Source: an uncultured Lachnospiraceae bacterium
Lineage (GTDB): Bacteria > Bacillota > Clostridia > Lachnospirales > Lachnospiraceae
Reading direction: 5' to 3'
Assembly: GCA_947177165.1 (NCBI GenBank)
Contig: CAMWTP010000001.1
Coordinates: 124,001-188,000, forward strand
DNA length: 64,000 bases
Shown: positions 27,604 to 36,894 of the stretch, piece after piece
How positions within the stretch are numbered: position 1 is the first letter of the stretch
Layout: every line of letters starts with the position of its first letter
Translations under genes and position numbers: made by a program
Notes under the pieces: generated by a model
What the model was told of the DNA's origin: nothing
Databases searched by the model: none
The model's input: only the letters and a program-made list of their open reading frames with translations

Positions 27604-27777
27604 ATGAGAAAATATTTTTGCAATCCTTGTGGATATACATATGACCCTGAGAAAGGTGATCCTGAGCATGGTATTGCACCGGGCACTGCATTTGAAGATC
27701 TTCCTGACGACTGGTGCTGCCCTCTGTGCGGTGTGACAAAGGATATGTTCCAGCCATGCATTGACAATTACAACTAA
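27604..27777 (+). CDS. Rubredoxin
   Basis: 57 residues, translated directly: two CxxC knuckles, [15 protein letters not shown] near the N-terminus and [12 protein letters not shown] near the C-terminus, with the conserved LPDDW between them. It is the small one-iron electron carrier that feeds rubrerythrin-type peroxidases, which fits its place behind the reverse rubrerythrin gene. The AGGTAAAC upstream is a plausible ribosome binding site, and it is followed by terminators. Confidence 0.96.
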   Translation: MRKYFCNPCGYTYDPEKGDPEHGIAPGTAFEDLPDDWCCPLCGVTKDMFQPCIDNYN

Positions 27778-27792
27778 ATAAAATTTTTTAAT

Positions 27793-27823
27793 CGAGTAGG
27801 GGAATGCTCTTCTTCCCTACTCG
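27793..27823. terminator. Hairpin terminator after rubredoxin
   Basis: CGAGTAGGGGAA pairs with TTCCCTACTCG around a short loop. There is no strong T run on the plus strand; minus-strand T residues precede it (AAATTTTTTA on the plus strand). Confidence 0.55.
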
Positions 27824-27840
27824 GGTGCCGTGTGCATAAA

Positions 27841-27870
27841 AACGGGCAGGGAATTAATTCCCTGCCCGTT
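27841..27870. terminator. Perfect 30-bp palindrome, bidirectional terminator
   Basis: The arm AACGGGCAGGGAATT is followed by its exact complement, with A residues before and ATTTTATT after. It separates the plus-strand redox operon from the minus-strand transglutaminase gene and can stop both. Confidence 0.8.
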
Positions 27871-27886
27871 CATTTTATTGTTCAAT

Positions 27887-29521
27887 TTAACTGATCACCG
27901 CGCGATGTCTCAACAGATAGCTTCCATCCGTTCTCGGCACTGCTTCCACACGCATGCTGCACGCATTCTTGTGTTTTTCCACGAGATAGCGGTCGATGTA
28001 TCCCTCCTGACAGTCTCCTCTGTCATACGCCTTGTAGATATTGTCCCAGAGCTTCTTGTCTGTGACAATCAGATCAAATGTTATGACTTCATCGTCCCTG
28101 TCAATCATCGCCCCAAAACATTCATTGAAGTAATCGCCGATATTGTCAATATAATCCGCGTCCCCTCCGCCGCGCACTGTAATCACGGTAATCGACTCTG
28201 TATTCGTGGCAGTGGTCTGGTCTGTCGTCGTTGTCGTATTGTTGGACGGCGTCGTTGTTGTCGTCGTTGTCGTAGTAGTAGTCGTTGTCGTGTTTGTTGA
28301 AGGTTTCGTCGTCGCTGCCGGCGGCGTCACAGACGGATTGACTTCAAGTCCGCTGTAGCGGTTGCCGTTGCATGCCGGCAGATAAATTGACAAATCCCGT
28401 CTCACATGGTCTGATGCAAAGTCGTCATCTGAACAGTTAAAATAGTCATACGTGTTTGGATTGGTGTCATCCCATGTGCTGTCCACGTTGTAAAATCCAT
28501 CATCGAGTTTCACGATATTCCATGCATGATTCTCCCCGGCGTACCCTGTCACATAGTAACATGGAATATCCAGCTGCTGCAATACATACTGCAAAGCTCT
28601 CGCATAACCGGCGCACACAGTCCTGCCATACACGAGGGCACTGTAAGCGCTCTGGTTCATCGGCGCGTTCGCATCGTATTTCACCTTGCCAATCAGTGTA
28701 TCGTGCACAATTCTTTCCTTATCATAATCTGTATAATTGCCATAAGTCTCGTCCCGAATCAGCTTCGCTGCCGCCTCAAACTCGGACTTTGACGCGTCGA
28801 GATTATTGGCTGTCACATTAAATACGAGTGTAATGTCAGCGACGCTTCCCTTAGGCGTATACTGATACTTATATGCTGTATCTACCCAGAACAGCTCCGG
28901 ATGGTCGTTCACCACAGATGTAAATGCGTTCTTCAGATCGTTTGCCGTGATGTCCTCCACTGGCGCAAAGTGTTTATTCTGCGCATTGGCGTTGGCATAA
29001 ATCTGCCTGTAAACTGCCCTCTGCGTCTCATTGATGATATCATAATATGGATAGATGCTGCCGTCAAACGTCAGACTGCTGCCTGTCTCACCCTTGCTGA
29101 GCTCCTTTGCAATCTCGTCCGCCTTGGTCTGCGAAATCTCCGTTCCGGTTGCCCTGACAGGGATGTAGCCGCTTAACCCCGCAACCTTTCCAGGTATTTT
29201 CAGCCTGCTCTCAGCATTCTCCTCTGTATCTGCATCATCCGCAGCACGGGTGCTGCCCGCTGTCACATTACTGCCTGTCGGCGCATTATCCATTCGTGCC
29301 TGAACATTTTCCGCCGCCGGGAGCTCGCCGAGCGTCACAGTCGTATTGACCATGAGCAGATCGTTGACATGGTTTTCAACATGAGCCTCCGCCGCATCCG
29401 CCTTTTGCTCAGCACCGATTTTTGCCGTCAGTTCCGGATTGTAGTGGCAGATTGCAATCAAAAGAAGTATAAGCGCCAACAAGCCACCAAATCCGTACAG
29501 TACCTTCTCTACTATACGCAT
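27887..29521 (-). CDS. Cell-surface transglutaminase-like protein with poly-Thr linker
   Basis: 544 residues. An N-terminal anchor helix (about 8-27), then a spacer, and a transglutaminase/protease-like core with the triad Cys (TVCAGYARAL, about 302), His (ENHAWNIV, about 332) and Asp (NVDSTWDD, about 348). A threonine-only run of about 14 residues encoded by ACN repeats (near 28230-28300) links to a C-terminal domain of about 110 residues with no family I know. It probably acts outside the membrane, as a protease or in crosslinking. It is the last gene of the surface-protein cluster, separated from the next by a terminator. Confidence 0.82.
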   Translation of the reverse strand: MRIVEKVLYGFGGLLALILLLIAICHYNPELTAKIGAEQKADAAEAHVENHVNDLLMVNTTVTLGELPAAENVQARMDNAPTGSNVTAGSTRAADDADTEENAESRLKIPGKVAGLSGYIPVRATGTEISQTKADEIAKELSKGETGSSLTFDGSIYPYYDIINETQRAVYRQIYANANAQNKHFAPVEDITANDLKNAFTSVVNDHPELFWVDTAYKYQYTPKGSVADITLVFNVTANNLDASKSEFEAAAKLIRDETYGNYTDYDKERIVHDTLIGKVKYDANAPMNQSAYSALVYGRTVCAGYARALQYVLQQLDIPCYYVTGYAGENHAWNIVKLDDGFYNVDSTWDDTNPNTYDYFNCSDDDFASDHVRRDLSIYLPACNGNRYSGLEVNPSVTPPAATTKPSTNTTTTTTTTTTTTTTPSNNTTTTTDQTTATNTESITVITVRGGGDADYIDNIGDYFNECFGAMIDRDDEVITFDLIVTDKKLWDNIYKAYDRGDCQEGYIDRYLVEKHKNACSMRVEAVPRTDGSYLLRHRAVIS

Positions 29522-29650
29522 ATCAGTTTCCTCCTAAATTGATTCTTATACTCCCCCATGAGCCTCATCCTCCATAACTTCCCTGTTATTTGTTTGCTTT
29601 TATTATAAAACGTTACTATATATTTGTCAAATTGTATTATGAAACAACAT

Positions 29651-29680
29651 AAAAACCGGAATCATCTGATTCCGGTTTTT
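29651..29680. terminator. Intrinsic terminator of the DUF5722-like genes
   Basis: AAAAACCGGAATCA-TC-TGATTCCGGTTTTT, a perfect 14-bp stem with flanking A and T runs on both strands. It lies after the stop at 29699. Confidence 0.88.
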
Positions 29681-29698
29681 ATATCAGATCCGACTCAC

Positions 29699-31306
29699 TT
29701 ACGGATTTACGCCAAGCGACTGCCAGCTTGATGCGCCGATTACGGGAAGTAATGACTGCGTATAGGCTGCCGACTGTGGTGTGTCGATATATTTGTATAC
29801 ATCGTAAATCATCTTCGGTGTCGTCGCGAGACCGTTTGCATCACAGTTGAACAGTCCGCAGGCGATCTTGTCCGCATTTAACTCATACAGGTTGTCCACT
29901 GCCCTGTGTACGATGAAGCCCTTGATCAGCGGATTTCTCTCTGCAAGCTTGTACGCATACGCAAATGATGCCGCCTGTGTTGCCTCGTCAGAAGTCATAG
30001 AATTAAACAAAATCTCTGAGATAATGATGTAGCGCACCTGACCGTTCGGTGCCAGGAATGCCGGCTGGCTCATATAAGTCGTAAAGACATCCATATTCTG
30101 CGGTCCAATCATCTTGGTGCCCGCTGTCTGGCTGATCAGATTCAGTCTCTTGTAGCTTGCAGGCATATCCCAGAACTTCGCTGCCGTCAGCGGTACCGGA
30201 TGCGGATGCCATGCAACGCCCCAGTCAATGTTTCCATGGGAGATAACGTCTGTATTAAAGGCATCGATAAACTTCTTCGCGCCGTACTGATTTGCTGTAC
30301 CGTCTTCCCAGTTCCATCTCTGGTCGATGCAGGTGAGCACTCTTGCATTAGCGTTCTCACTCTTGATGGCATTGTAGCACATACGGAATGCCTTCTCATA
30401 CTCGAGTGCAAAGTTTGTTGCATTGTAGTTTCCTGCAAAATACCACGGATTGTTGTTGTTAACCTCGTTACCGATGATCCAGTTTGTGATCAGACCTGTC
30501 GCCGGATTGCTGTAACGCACTGTGAGGAAGGACATCAATGCCTCAATGGCCTCTGCTCCCTGCTGCTCGTCCGTGTTAAACGCATAGTGTCTGTAACCGG
30601 CAACACGTCCTGTCGGTTTTACTGTGAGCGCTGTCGCTGCATTGTAGTAATTTACGATGTTCATAGTAACCTCTACCCTCTGTGAGGCAAAGATATTCAT
30701 GATCATGTCATACTCCCCAACGATGCCCTGATTGAAGCTGTAGGTCTTTCCATTGTAGTTGTATGGGATTCCAGGACCCGGCTGGAAAAATCTGTCGATT
30801 GCCAGCTCATAGCTTGCATGCTGTACGCCGAGATCCGCCATCGCTACCATCGCTACATTGTCAGCTGTGAGGCCTTTGATGGATGTCGGTACCGGGTTTA
30901 CCGCGTTATGTGTGGCAAGCGCCTCGGGATTTGTGATGTAATATTCCTGGCTTACCGGCACAAATGCGCCGCCCTGCACTGCTGCCACTACAAACTTAGA
31001 GTAGAGCTTGGAATTGGCTGTTCCCTGATCAAGTGAAGTCACAAAAGTCACTGTCGCAGCGTTCGGTGCCACTGCGCAGAAATCCGACCTTCCGGTAATG
31101 GAATTCTGGTAAGGCTTCATCTCAAACAGATAAAGGTTTCCGTCCTCGCTCGGCACACCGTCTGCCGCTGCGACTACAGTGATCTGGTTTCCGCCGCTGA
31201 TGATACACTGGCCGATTGTTGCTGTTCCTGCAGCAGCTGCGGTCATAGACATAAAGCATACAAATACCATGCAGAGCGCTGCCCAGAGAGTCAATTTTTT
31301 CTTCAT
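29699..31306 (-). CDS. Secreted DUF5722-like (TIM-barrel glycosidase-like) protein, copy 1
   Basis: 535 residues with a signal peptide (KKKLTLWAALCMVFV...AAAA). An N-terminal beta-sandwich of about 130 residues precedes a TIM-barrel-like domain. NWIIGNEVNNNNPW (about residue 279) has the Asn-Glu pair of clan GH-A acid/base residues and IIISEILFN (about 429) a candidate nucleophile Glu. These match the DUF5722 family, thought to act on glycans but without a settled substrate. There is no cell-wall anchor. Paralogue of the next gene. Confidence 0.85.
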   Translation of the reverse strand: MKKKLTLWAALCMVFVCFMSMTAAAAGTATIGQCIISGGNQITVVAAADGVPSEDGNLYLFEMKPYQNSITGRSDFCAVAPNAATVTFVTSLDQGTANSKLYSKFVVAAVQGGAFVPVSQEYYITNPEALATHNAVNPVPTSIKGLTADNVAMVAMADLGVQHASYELAIDRFFQPGPGIPYNYNGKTYSFNQGIVGEYDMIMNIFASQRVEVTMNIVNYYNAATALTVKPTGRVAGYRHYAFNTDEQQGAEAIEALMSFLTVRYSNPATGLITNWIIGNEVNNNNPWYFAGNYNATNFALEYEKAFRMCYNAIKSENANARVLTCIDQRWNWEDGTANQYGAKKFIDAFNTDVISHGNIDWGVAWHPHPVPLTAAKFWDMPASYKRLNLISQTAGTKMIGPQNMDVFTTYMSQPAFLAPNGQVRYIIISEILFNSMTSDEATQAASFAYAYKLAERNPLIKGFIVHRAVDNLYELNADKIACGLFNCDANGLATTPKMIYDVYKYIDTPQSAAYTQSLLPVIGASSWQSLGVNP

Positions 31307-31453
31307 TACATACCTCCTCGTAAGAAAAAATAAAAAATTGGTTAATAGTTACTTAAAAGTATAGCATTCCGCCCATCTTTTTACAAGCATGCATTTTTAA
31401 TAAGATTGCAGACACATCCTGTTTTTAATCATACATTTCGCCATACTTCACGA

Positions 31454-33076
31454 TTATTGCAGTCCGACCTCCGCCCAGCTTGAAATGCCGATGATTGGCA
31501 GCGCAAAATCGGTGTATTCCGGGCTGTTTCCCTTATCCATATTGGCGAACACGCCATACGCGTACTTGATTCCCGTCTCCGTGCGGATTCCGAGCGCCAT
31601 GCCGTCACTCTTGATCTCCGACGCATGGTCTACCTGCCTGTGGAATACGATGCCCTCTATCAATGGATTGGACGATGTCAGCTTGTAAGCATAGACCATC
31701 GCTGCCGCCTGATTCAGCTCGTTGGTTGGTATCCGCGCGCTCTGCGAAGTAAAGCCCATCTCCGTGATCAGGATATGCCTGACACCGCCGTTTGGAGCGA
31801 GCATCGTCGGCAGTATCATGTGATTTGTGACCACATCCGTGTTGGTAGGATTCACAAACTTCGAGTCGTCTGTGTGGTCAATCAGGTTCATTCTCGCGTA
31901 TTCTGCCGGCAGACTCCAAAAGCTGCAGTTATAGATCGGCGTCGGATAGGGGTGGAAGGAAAGTCCCCAATCGATATTGCCGCTGACATTGATATATGCC
32001 GCAAACAAATCTAAGATCTTTTTCGCCGCAAACTGCCCCCGCGTACCGTCCTCAAAATTCCACCGCTGGTCAATGCTGGCAAACACCCGCGCACCGCTGT
32101 TCTGGCTCTTGATCGCGTTGTAGCACACACGGAATTCCTTGGCATAGTGCGCAGCGAGCACATCCGCCGACACATTTCCCATATAGTGCCATGGATTGCT
32201 TGAGTTGACCTCGTTTCCGATCACCCACGTATGTATCGTACCCATCGAACCGGAATAGCGCTCCGCCAGAAAGGACATCAGCGCCTCAAGCTTCTCTGTC
32301 GGTATCTGCTCGTCCACATTAAAGGCATAGCAGTTCTTTCCAGCTGCGCGCCCCGACGGCGCAACCATATCTGCAGTCGCGCGATTGTATGAATTCTTGA
32401 TGACCATGACCACATTGCATCCCGCACCTGCAAGCCTTGTGCAGATAATATCATACTCGCGGACTACTGCCGCATTGAAGCTGTATGCTTTTCCATTATA
32501 GTTATAGTTGAGCCCGCCTCCCGTAAAAAACCTGCTTACATCCAACTCATACGATGCGAAACCAGCCCCGAGAGCGGCGAGCTCCTCGCTGAACCGCCAG
32601 TCCGCCGTCAGTCCCTTTTTACTCCTCACCGGATAGTTCGTTGCCTTTGATGCCACTGCCTCAGGATTCGTGATATACATCTCGTTGCTCACCGGCACAT
32701 ATCTGCCATTTTGTAAGACAGTGACCACAAACCGCGAATACAGCTTTGATGTGGCGCTGTTCAGATTGAGCGGAACGGTAAAGGTAGCCGCCGCTGACGC
32801 CGGAGCTGTGGCACAGTGGTCTTTTCTCGTCCCGACTGCCGACTCATACGGTTTCAGCTCAAACAGGTAGTACATCCCGTCCGCCGATACCGGTATCATT
32901 GCGCTTGTAGCTGTCACATTCACATTCTGTCCTGATATCACACAACTGTTGACTGTCACCGTAATATCAGCGGCATACGCCACCTCCATACTGCCGACAC
33001 TAATTTGCAGCACTGCTGCCAGAATCAATGCCAGCAGAAAGCCCAGTCTCAATTTCTTCTTATTGTTCATATTCAT
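31454..33076 (-). CDS. Secreted DUF5722-like protein, copy 2
   Basis: 540 residues with a signal peptide ending near VAYA. It is collinear with copy 1 over its whole length: the same N-terminal sandwich (SCVISGQNVNV), the same TWVIGNEVNSSNPW motif (Glu about 288) and ILITEMGFTSQ (Glu about 437). The two copies are clearly divergent, so this is an old duplication. It lies 6 bases after the 839-residue gene, so it is cotranscribed with it. Confidence 0.85.
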   Translation of the reverse strand: MNMNNKKKLRLGFLLALILAAVLQISVGSMEVAYAADITVTVNSCVISGQNVNVTATSAMIPVSADGMYYLFELKPYESAVGTRKDHCATAPASAAATFTVPLNLNSATSKLYSRFVVTVLQNGRYVPVSNEMYITNPEAVASKATNYPVRSKKGLTADWRFSEELAALGAGFASYELDVSRFFTGGGLNYNYNGKAYSFNAAVVREYDIICTRLAGAGCNVVMVIKNSYNRATADMVAPSGRAAGKNCYAFNVDEQIPTEKLEALMSFLAERYSGSMGTIHTWVIGNEVNSSNPWHYMGNVSADVLAAHYAKEFRVCYNAIKSQNSGARVFASIDQRWNFEDGTRGQFAAKKILDLFAAYINVSGNIDWGLSFHPYPTPIYNCSFWSLPAEYARMNLIDHTDDSKFVNPTNTDVVTNHMILPTMLAPNGGVRHILITEMGFTSQSARIPTNELNQAAAMVYAYKLTSSNPLIEGIVFHRQVDHASEIKSDGMALGIRTETGIKYAYGVFANMDKGNSPEYTDFALPIIGISSWAEVGLQ

Positions 33077-33082
33077 CTCCCT

Positions 33083-35602
33083 TTATTTTTTTCTCAGATA
33101 CGTCACAAACATATTTCCGTTCTCCCGAAACAGATTCGTGGCATCATTCATCCCTACTTTGTAAACTGTTCCTGTCTCCGGATTCATGACCACGACATTC
33201 AACTCGTTAAAGCCAGTCACAAGCATCGCACTTCCATCCTCCAGCGACGCAAGAACCGGAATGTCCTGATTGACATAATACAGTATCGCATCAAGGCTTA
33301 CGCCCCTCAGATCAAGCACCGTCGCACCATTGATGTTCTCCTCCAGAATCTGCCGCACTGTGCTGCCCCTGTCAAGCATTGGCTGCACATTCTTGACAAT
33401 GCCACAGAACTCAAGGATTGTATCCAGACACACCGCCAGATCGGAATTTCCCTCACTCCGCTGTCTTCCGGTAATCGCCATAATTTGATTTCGGGTGCTC
33501 CTCGTCGTCCGCTTCCATATATAGTCACCGTTTTGATTGACCACCGTTCCGCTGATGCTGTAGGCGAGATTGATCGCCTCCGCCTCGTGCGTAAAAGTAC
33601 CGTCAATCCCATAGCGGCCATATACATAGTACCTGCTCACCGGATTTTCAACCTCGATTGCCAGCTCCCGGGATCCCTCAAACAAAACCTGAAGCGGTTT
33701 GGTGTTCTTCGGTTTCTTTGTCTCCAACGCATTTTTCAGGACAAGCTGAACAATCTTTTCATAGGTCTGCGTCACGACGACTTCCGATGAATTGTATCCG
33801 CTCTCCTCCACGAGGTTATTGACAATCTGATCGTCCGTAGTACTGCCATAGCCGCCGTCCTCCTGCCTGACCACACGCGTGAGCGTGACCAGATTATCCT
33901 CCACCGAGACATCTGTCACATAGATATCCGGCCGGCTGTACGTCTTGAGAATGTTGCCGCGCTCATCCTGAATGTATACAACATTCATCGGAAACGTTAC
34001 AGAACCGGAAAAATCCATCCGGATATCCTCATATCGCGCCACCCCGTAGATCAAATCTTCCTCGATAAACCCGAGCGGCAGAATCCTGCCGCCACTTGAC
34101 GCTTCAATCTCCTGGGTCTCACCCGTATTGAGATCCATCAGCAGCAGCTTTGTGCAGTCGTACGCATCAGCGGAATTCTGCCACACGAGCATCCTGTTGG
34201 TGTCTGACACCTGGAAGCTTCCCTGCTGCAGATCTTCTGCGATCTCCTCACACGTCCGGTCCATCAGATTAATTGCAAGAATCGAACCATCCAGATAAAT
34301 GTAAAAAACTCCATTTTTATCGATAAATGAAAGCTGCTCCATATCTGTCTTGAGCGTCGAGTAGGACTTATTGTATGGTATAAAGATCAGCTCCTCAACC
34401 GTATTGAGCATTCCATTGTACTCGTACACCTGCACGCCGATACTTCCCTCATGCGTGCCGCGGTTCATGTATCCATAGACCATAAACCGTACATTTTCCG
34501 TCTCGTCCACATTCAATATCTTGATATCGTGGTTATCATAGTTACTTCTGGGATCATCTCCGTCATAAAAGCTGAAAAGGTATGCCATCTTCTTGTCTGC
34601 CGCGTGATAGCAGAAAAGCTGGTTCTCATTGACAAACGCAAGGTTCGACCCGCCATCACTCTCCACCATCTGCACCACATCATCCCTGATACCAAGCATA
34701 ATCCGATTGCTGCCGTACACATCGGCGTCTGGATCAAATAGCTGGTTCATGGTGCGCTCATAGTCAAGCAGATATGTTCTGTCCGGCGTATAGCGTATCC
34801 TGAAAAACTCGACCACATTGTACTCGTCCCTCTTCTTCCCCTCCACTGTCTGCACTCTGTAATTCATGCGGATGGAAGCTGTCTGCGTCTCAATCTCACT
34901 GATGGTAATGCACGGCTCCGTTATCTGACTCACATTCAAATCTGCCCATGTAACCTGCTTCAGACTGCAGTGAATGTCCACATGACTGAGTGTCGTGTTG
35001 TCCCCGCGCGTATTCGACTCCATATACATCACAAGGTCTTTTGCCTGCTCCTTGTCAAACGTCTTGTCATGGAAATCTGTGACAAAACTCAATTTCTCAT
35101 AGACATGATAATCCTCATTGTCGATAATCCGCGTATAGTACCTCACCGTCTCATTCCCGATTTTGAGCATCAGAATCCAATTGTACTCAACACCGGGTTC
35201 AATCAGGTCCTTGATCGTGACACTCGCCTGTATGCTGTCACCGCTGTCATTATAACCACTAACCTTCGTCCTCTCTACCAGACGCGTCCCATCAATGCTC
35301 CTGACTTCAAAAGAAATCTCACTGATCACATTCTCATACTTATCCACCACAAAACTGAGCTTCCGCCCTTCTCCAAGCGGCGTGATCGTATCCCGGAAAA
35401 AGCTTCCGTCCATCTCCTGTTTCAATCCGTGCAGATAATTGTACGCAATCCCATTTGTCGTGATGTGCACCAGCGGAAGAGACGCCTGCGCCATACTGGC
35501 GGTCAGCTCTTCGTTTCCTTTATTGTAGATGCCGCTGCTCACAAACAGCGTGAGGATAAAAACAACAATGCAGCAAGCCAGCTTGCTTATAATCTTCTTC
35601 AT
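33083..35602 (-). CDS. Large membrane-anchored surface protein with degenerate C39-like domain
   Basis: 839 residues. An N-terminal anchor helix (about 7-25) is followed by beta-rich repeats suggesting a propeller (residues about 290-560) and a C-terminal domain of about 180 residues that resembles the peptidase C39-like family: a Cys in DLAVCLDTILEFCG and then IPVLASLEDGSAMLVTGFN. The usual catalytic His before the G[FY] strand is absent, so proteolytic activity is doubtful. Its start overlaps the methyltransferase stop by 4 bases (ATGA). Confidence 0.65.
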   Translation of the reverse strand: MKKIISKLACCIVVFILTLFVSSGIYNKGNEELTASMAQASLPLVHITTNGIAYNYLHGLKQEMDGSFFRDTITPLGEGRKLSFVVDKYENVISEISFEVRSIDGTRLVERTKVSGYNDSGDSIQASVTIKDLIEPGVEYNWILMLKIGNETVRYYTRIIDNEDYHVYEKLSFVTDFHDKTFDKEQAKDLVMYMESNTRGDNTTLSHVDIHCSLKQVTWADLNVSQITEPCITISEIETQTASIRMNYRVQTVEGKKRDEYNVVEFFRIRYTPDRTYLLDYERTMNQLFDPDADVYGSNRIMLGIRDDVVQMVESDGGSNLAFVNENQLFCYHAADKKMAYLFSFYDGDDPRSNYDNHDIKILNVDETENVRFMVYGYMNRGTHEGSIGVQVYEYNGMLNTVEELIFIPYNKSYSTLKTDMEQLSFIDKNGVFYIYLDGSILAINLMDRTCEEIAEDLQQGSFQVSDTNRMLVWQNSADAYDCTKLLLMDLNTGETQEIEASSGGRILPLGFIEEDLIYGVARYEDIRMDFSGSVTFPMNVVYIQDERGNILKTYSRPDIYVTDVSVEDNLVTLTRVVRQEDGGYGSTTDDQIVNNLVEESGYNSSEVVVTQTYEKIVQLVLKNALETKKPKNTKPLQVLFEGSRELAIEVENPVSRYYVYGRYGIDGTFTHEAEAINLAYSISGTVVNQNGDYIWKRTTRSTRNQIMAITGRQRSEGNSDLAVCLDTILEFCGIVKNVQPMLDRGSTVRQILEENINGATVLDLRGVSLDAILYYVNQDIPVLASLEDGSAMLVTGFNELNVVVMNPETGTVYKVGMNDATNLFRENGNMFVTYLRKK

Positions 35603-36795
35603 CGAAATAGCTCAACCTCTTTCAACAATTCCTGAAGCGTGGGACTGATCCGCAGGAGCGCTTCCAGCTGCGCCAGTTTCTCCTGTTTTTCTGTCCCCTT
35701 GTGGTATTTCATATGATTTTTCTTTACCGCCCGTATCAATATATTCTTGGGTGTGTGTTCCATATCGATAAATTCGAGGATCTGTGTGTCATATCCGTAC
35801 TCCTCAAGCAGATTCGCCCTGACCGCATCTGTGATCAACGCCGCCATGCGTTCCCTGATCAGTCCATACTGTAATATTGGCGCCAGCGCATCACACGAAA
35901 TCTGTCTGTTCAATTCATGCTGGCAGCACGGAACGGACAAGATAACGCGCGCATTCCACTTCACTGCCTTGGCCAGCGCATAATCCGTCGCGGTGTCGCA
36001 GGCATGCAGTGTCACGACCATATCCACATCCTCTGTGTCATTTTGATAGGAACCGATATCCCCTACCTGAAATTTTAACCCATCATAGCCAAATTTATCC
36101 GCAAGCGCCTGACAGCTCTCTATGACATCTTTTTTCAAGTCAAGCCCGACGACATTGATGTCATATTGATTCATGATTTTCAGATAATAATACAGCGCAA
36201 ACGTCAAATATGATTTCCCACAGCCAAAATCGATGATTTTTAATGACCGCCCCCCGGCTCTGGGAAGATAGGGAAGAATATCGCGCACAAATTCAAGATA
36301 CCTGTTAATCTGCCGGAACTTGTCATACTTTGCCTTTACAACCTTTCCCTCCGCAGACTGCACTCCGAGCTCCACGAGAAACGGTACCGGCTCATCCTGC
36401 GGCAGGATATACTGCTTCTGCCTGTTGTGTGAAAAGTCGATTGCGCATTCCTGCAGCGCTTTCTCCCGCTCCCGGACCGTCGCCTTTCCTTTTTTGCTCA
36501 CAAGCACTGTCACCTTATGGCGCTCCGTCTCCAGTTCAAGCTGCCTGAAATCCGTTGTCATCGCGCCTGCAAGTAAGTCAGCAAGCCCCTCCGGGCGAAG
36601 ATTCTGATGGTACACCTTCGTCCCCACATACCGCTCCTCCTGATATAACAACTCCTCCCTCTTGAGCACCGGCCGTATGCGAAGTTTCTGTATCTTTTCC
36701 TTATCACGGGGATTGCTCGCTGTCGCGCCCAGAATCACTTCCCTATTCTCTATATAATTCATTAACAGTTGTCTTAATTTGTCCATACGGTTCAT
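35599..36795 (-). CDS. SAM-dependent methyltransferase
   Basis: 398 residues. The class I fold is placed centrally: motif I KIIDFGCGKSYLTFA near residue 195, acidic motif VVGLDLKKD near 222, QVGDIG near 248, and VVTLHACDTATD near 262. The N-terminal 180 residues are specific to this type (Methyltransf_32-like, with VLVSKKGKATVR). Such proteins are usually RNA or protein methylases; the substrate is unknown. It is coupled by overlap to the surface-protein gene, which may be positional only. Confidence 0.85.
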   Translation of the reverse strand: MNRMDKLRQLLMNYIENREVILGATASNPRDKEKIQKLRIRPVLKREELLYQEERYVGTKVYHQNLRPEGLADLLAGAMTTDFRQLELETERHKVTVLVSKKGKATVREREKALQECAIDFSHNRQKQYILPQDEPVPFLVELGVQSAEGKVVKAKYDKFRQINRYLEFVRDILPYLPRAGGRSLKIIDFGCGKSYLTFALYYYLKIMNQYDINVVGLDLKKDVIESCQALADKFGYDGLKFQVGDIGSYQNDTEDVDMVVTLHACDTATDYALAKAVKWNARVILSVPCCQHELNRQISCDALAPILQYGLIRERMAALITDAVRANLLEEYGYDTQILEFIDMEHTPKNILIRAVKKNHMKYHKGTEKQEKLAQLEALLRISPTLQELLKEVELFR

Positions 36796-36834
36796 TGTAA
36801 CATGAATCCCTGAGCATTAAAAGCCTTAAATATC

Positions 36835-36873
36835 TTAAAAAAGAAAAAAATCGAGTGTGTATACACACCCGAT
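36835..36873 (-). terminator. Intrinsic terminator of the MCP gene
   Basis: GTGTGTATACACAC is a perfect palindrome inside an ATCG...CGAT stem, followed on the minus strand by a long T-rich tract (TTTTTTTCTTTTTT). It sits between the MCP-PilZ stop and the methyltransferase start. Confidence 0.8.
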
Positions 36874-36894
36874 TTCCACAAATTTCTTTCCTGG

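Noticed and set aside
28220-28310. CRISPR-like or tandem repeat array
   Set aside because: The repeated GTN triplets encode a poly-threonine linker inside a protein; there are no spacers.
33083-35602. Active C39 peptidase
   Set aside because: The histidine expected before the Gly-aromatic strand is replaced (SAMLVTGFN), so I call it C39-like and degenerate.
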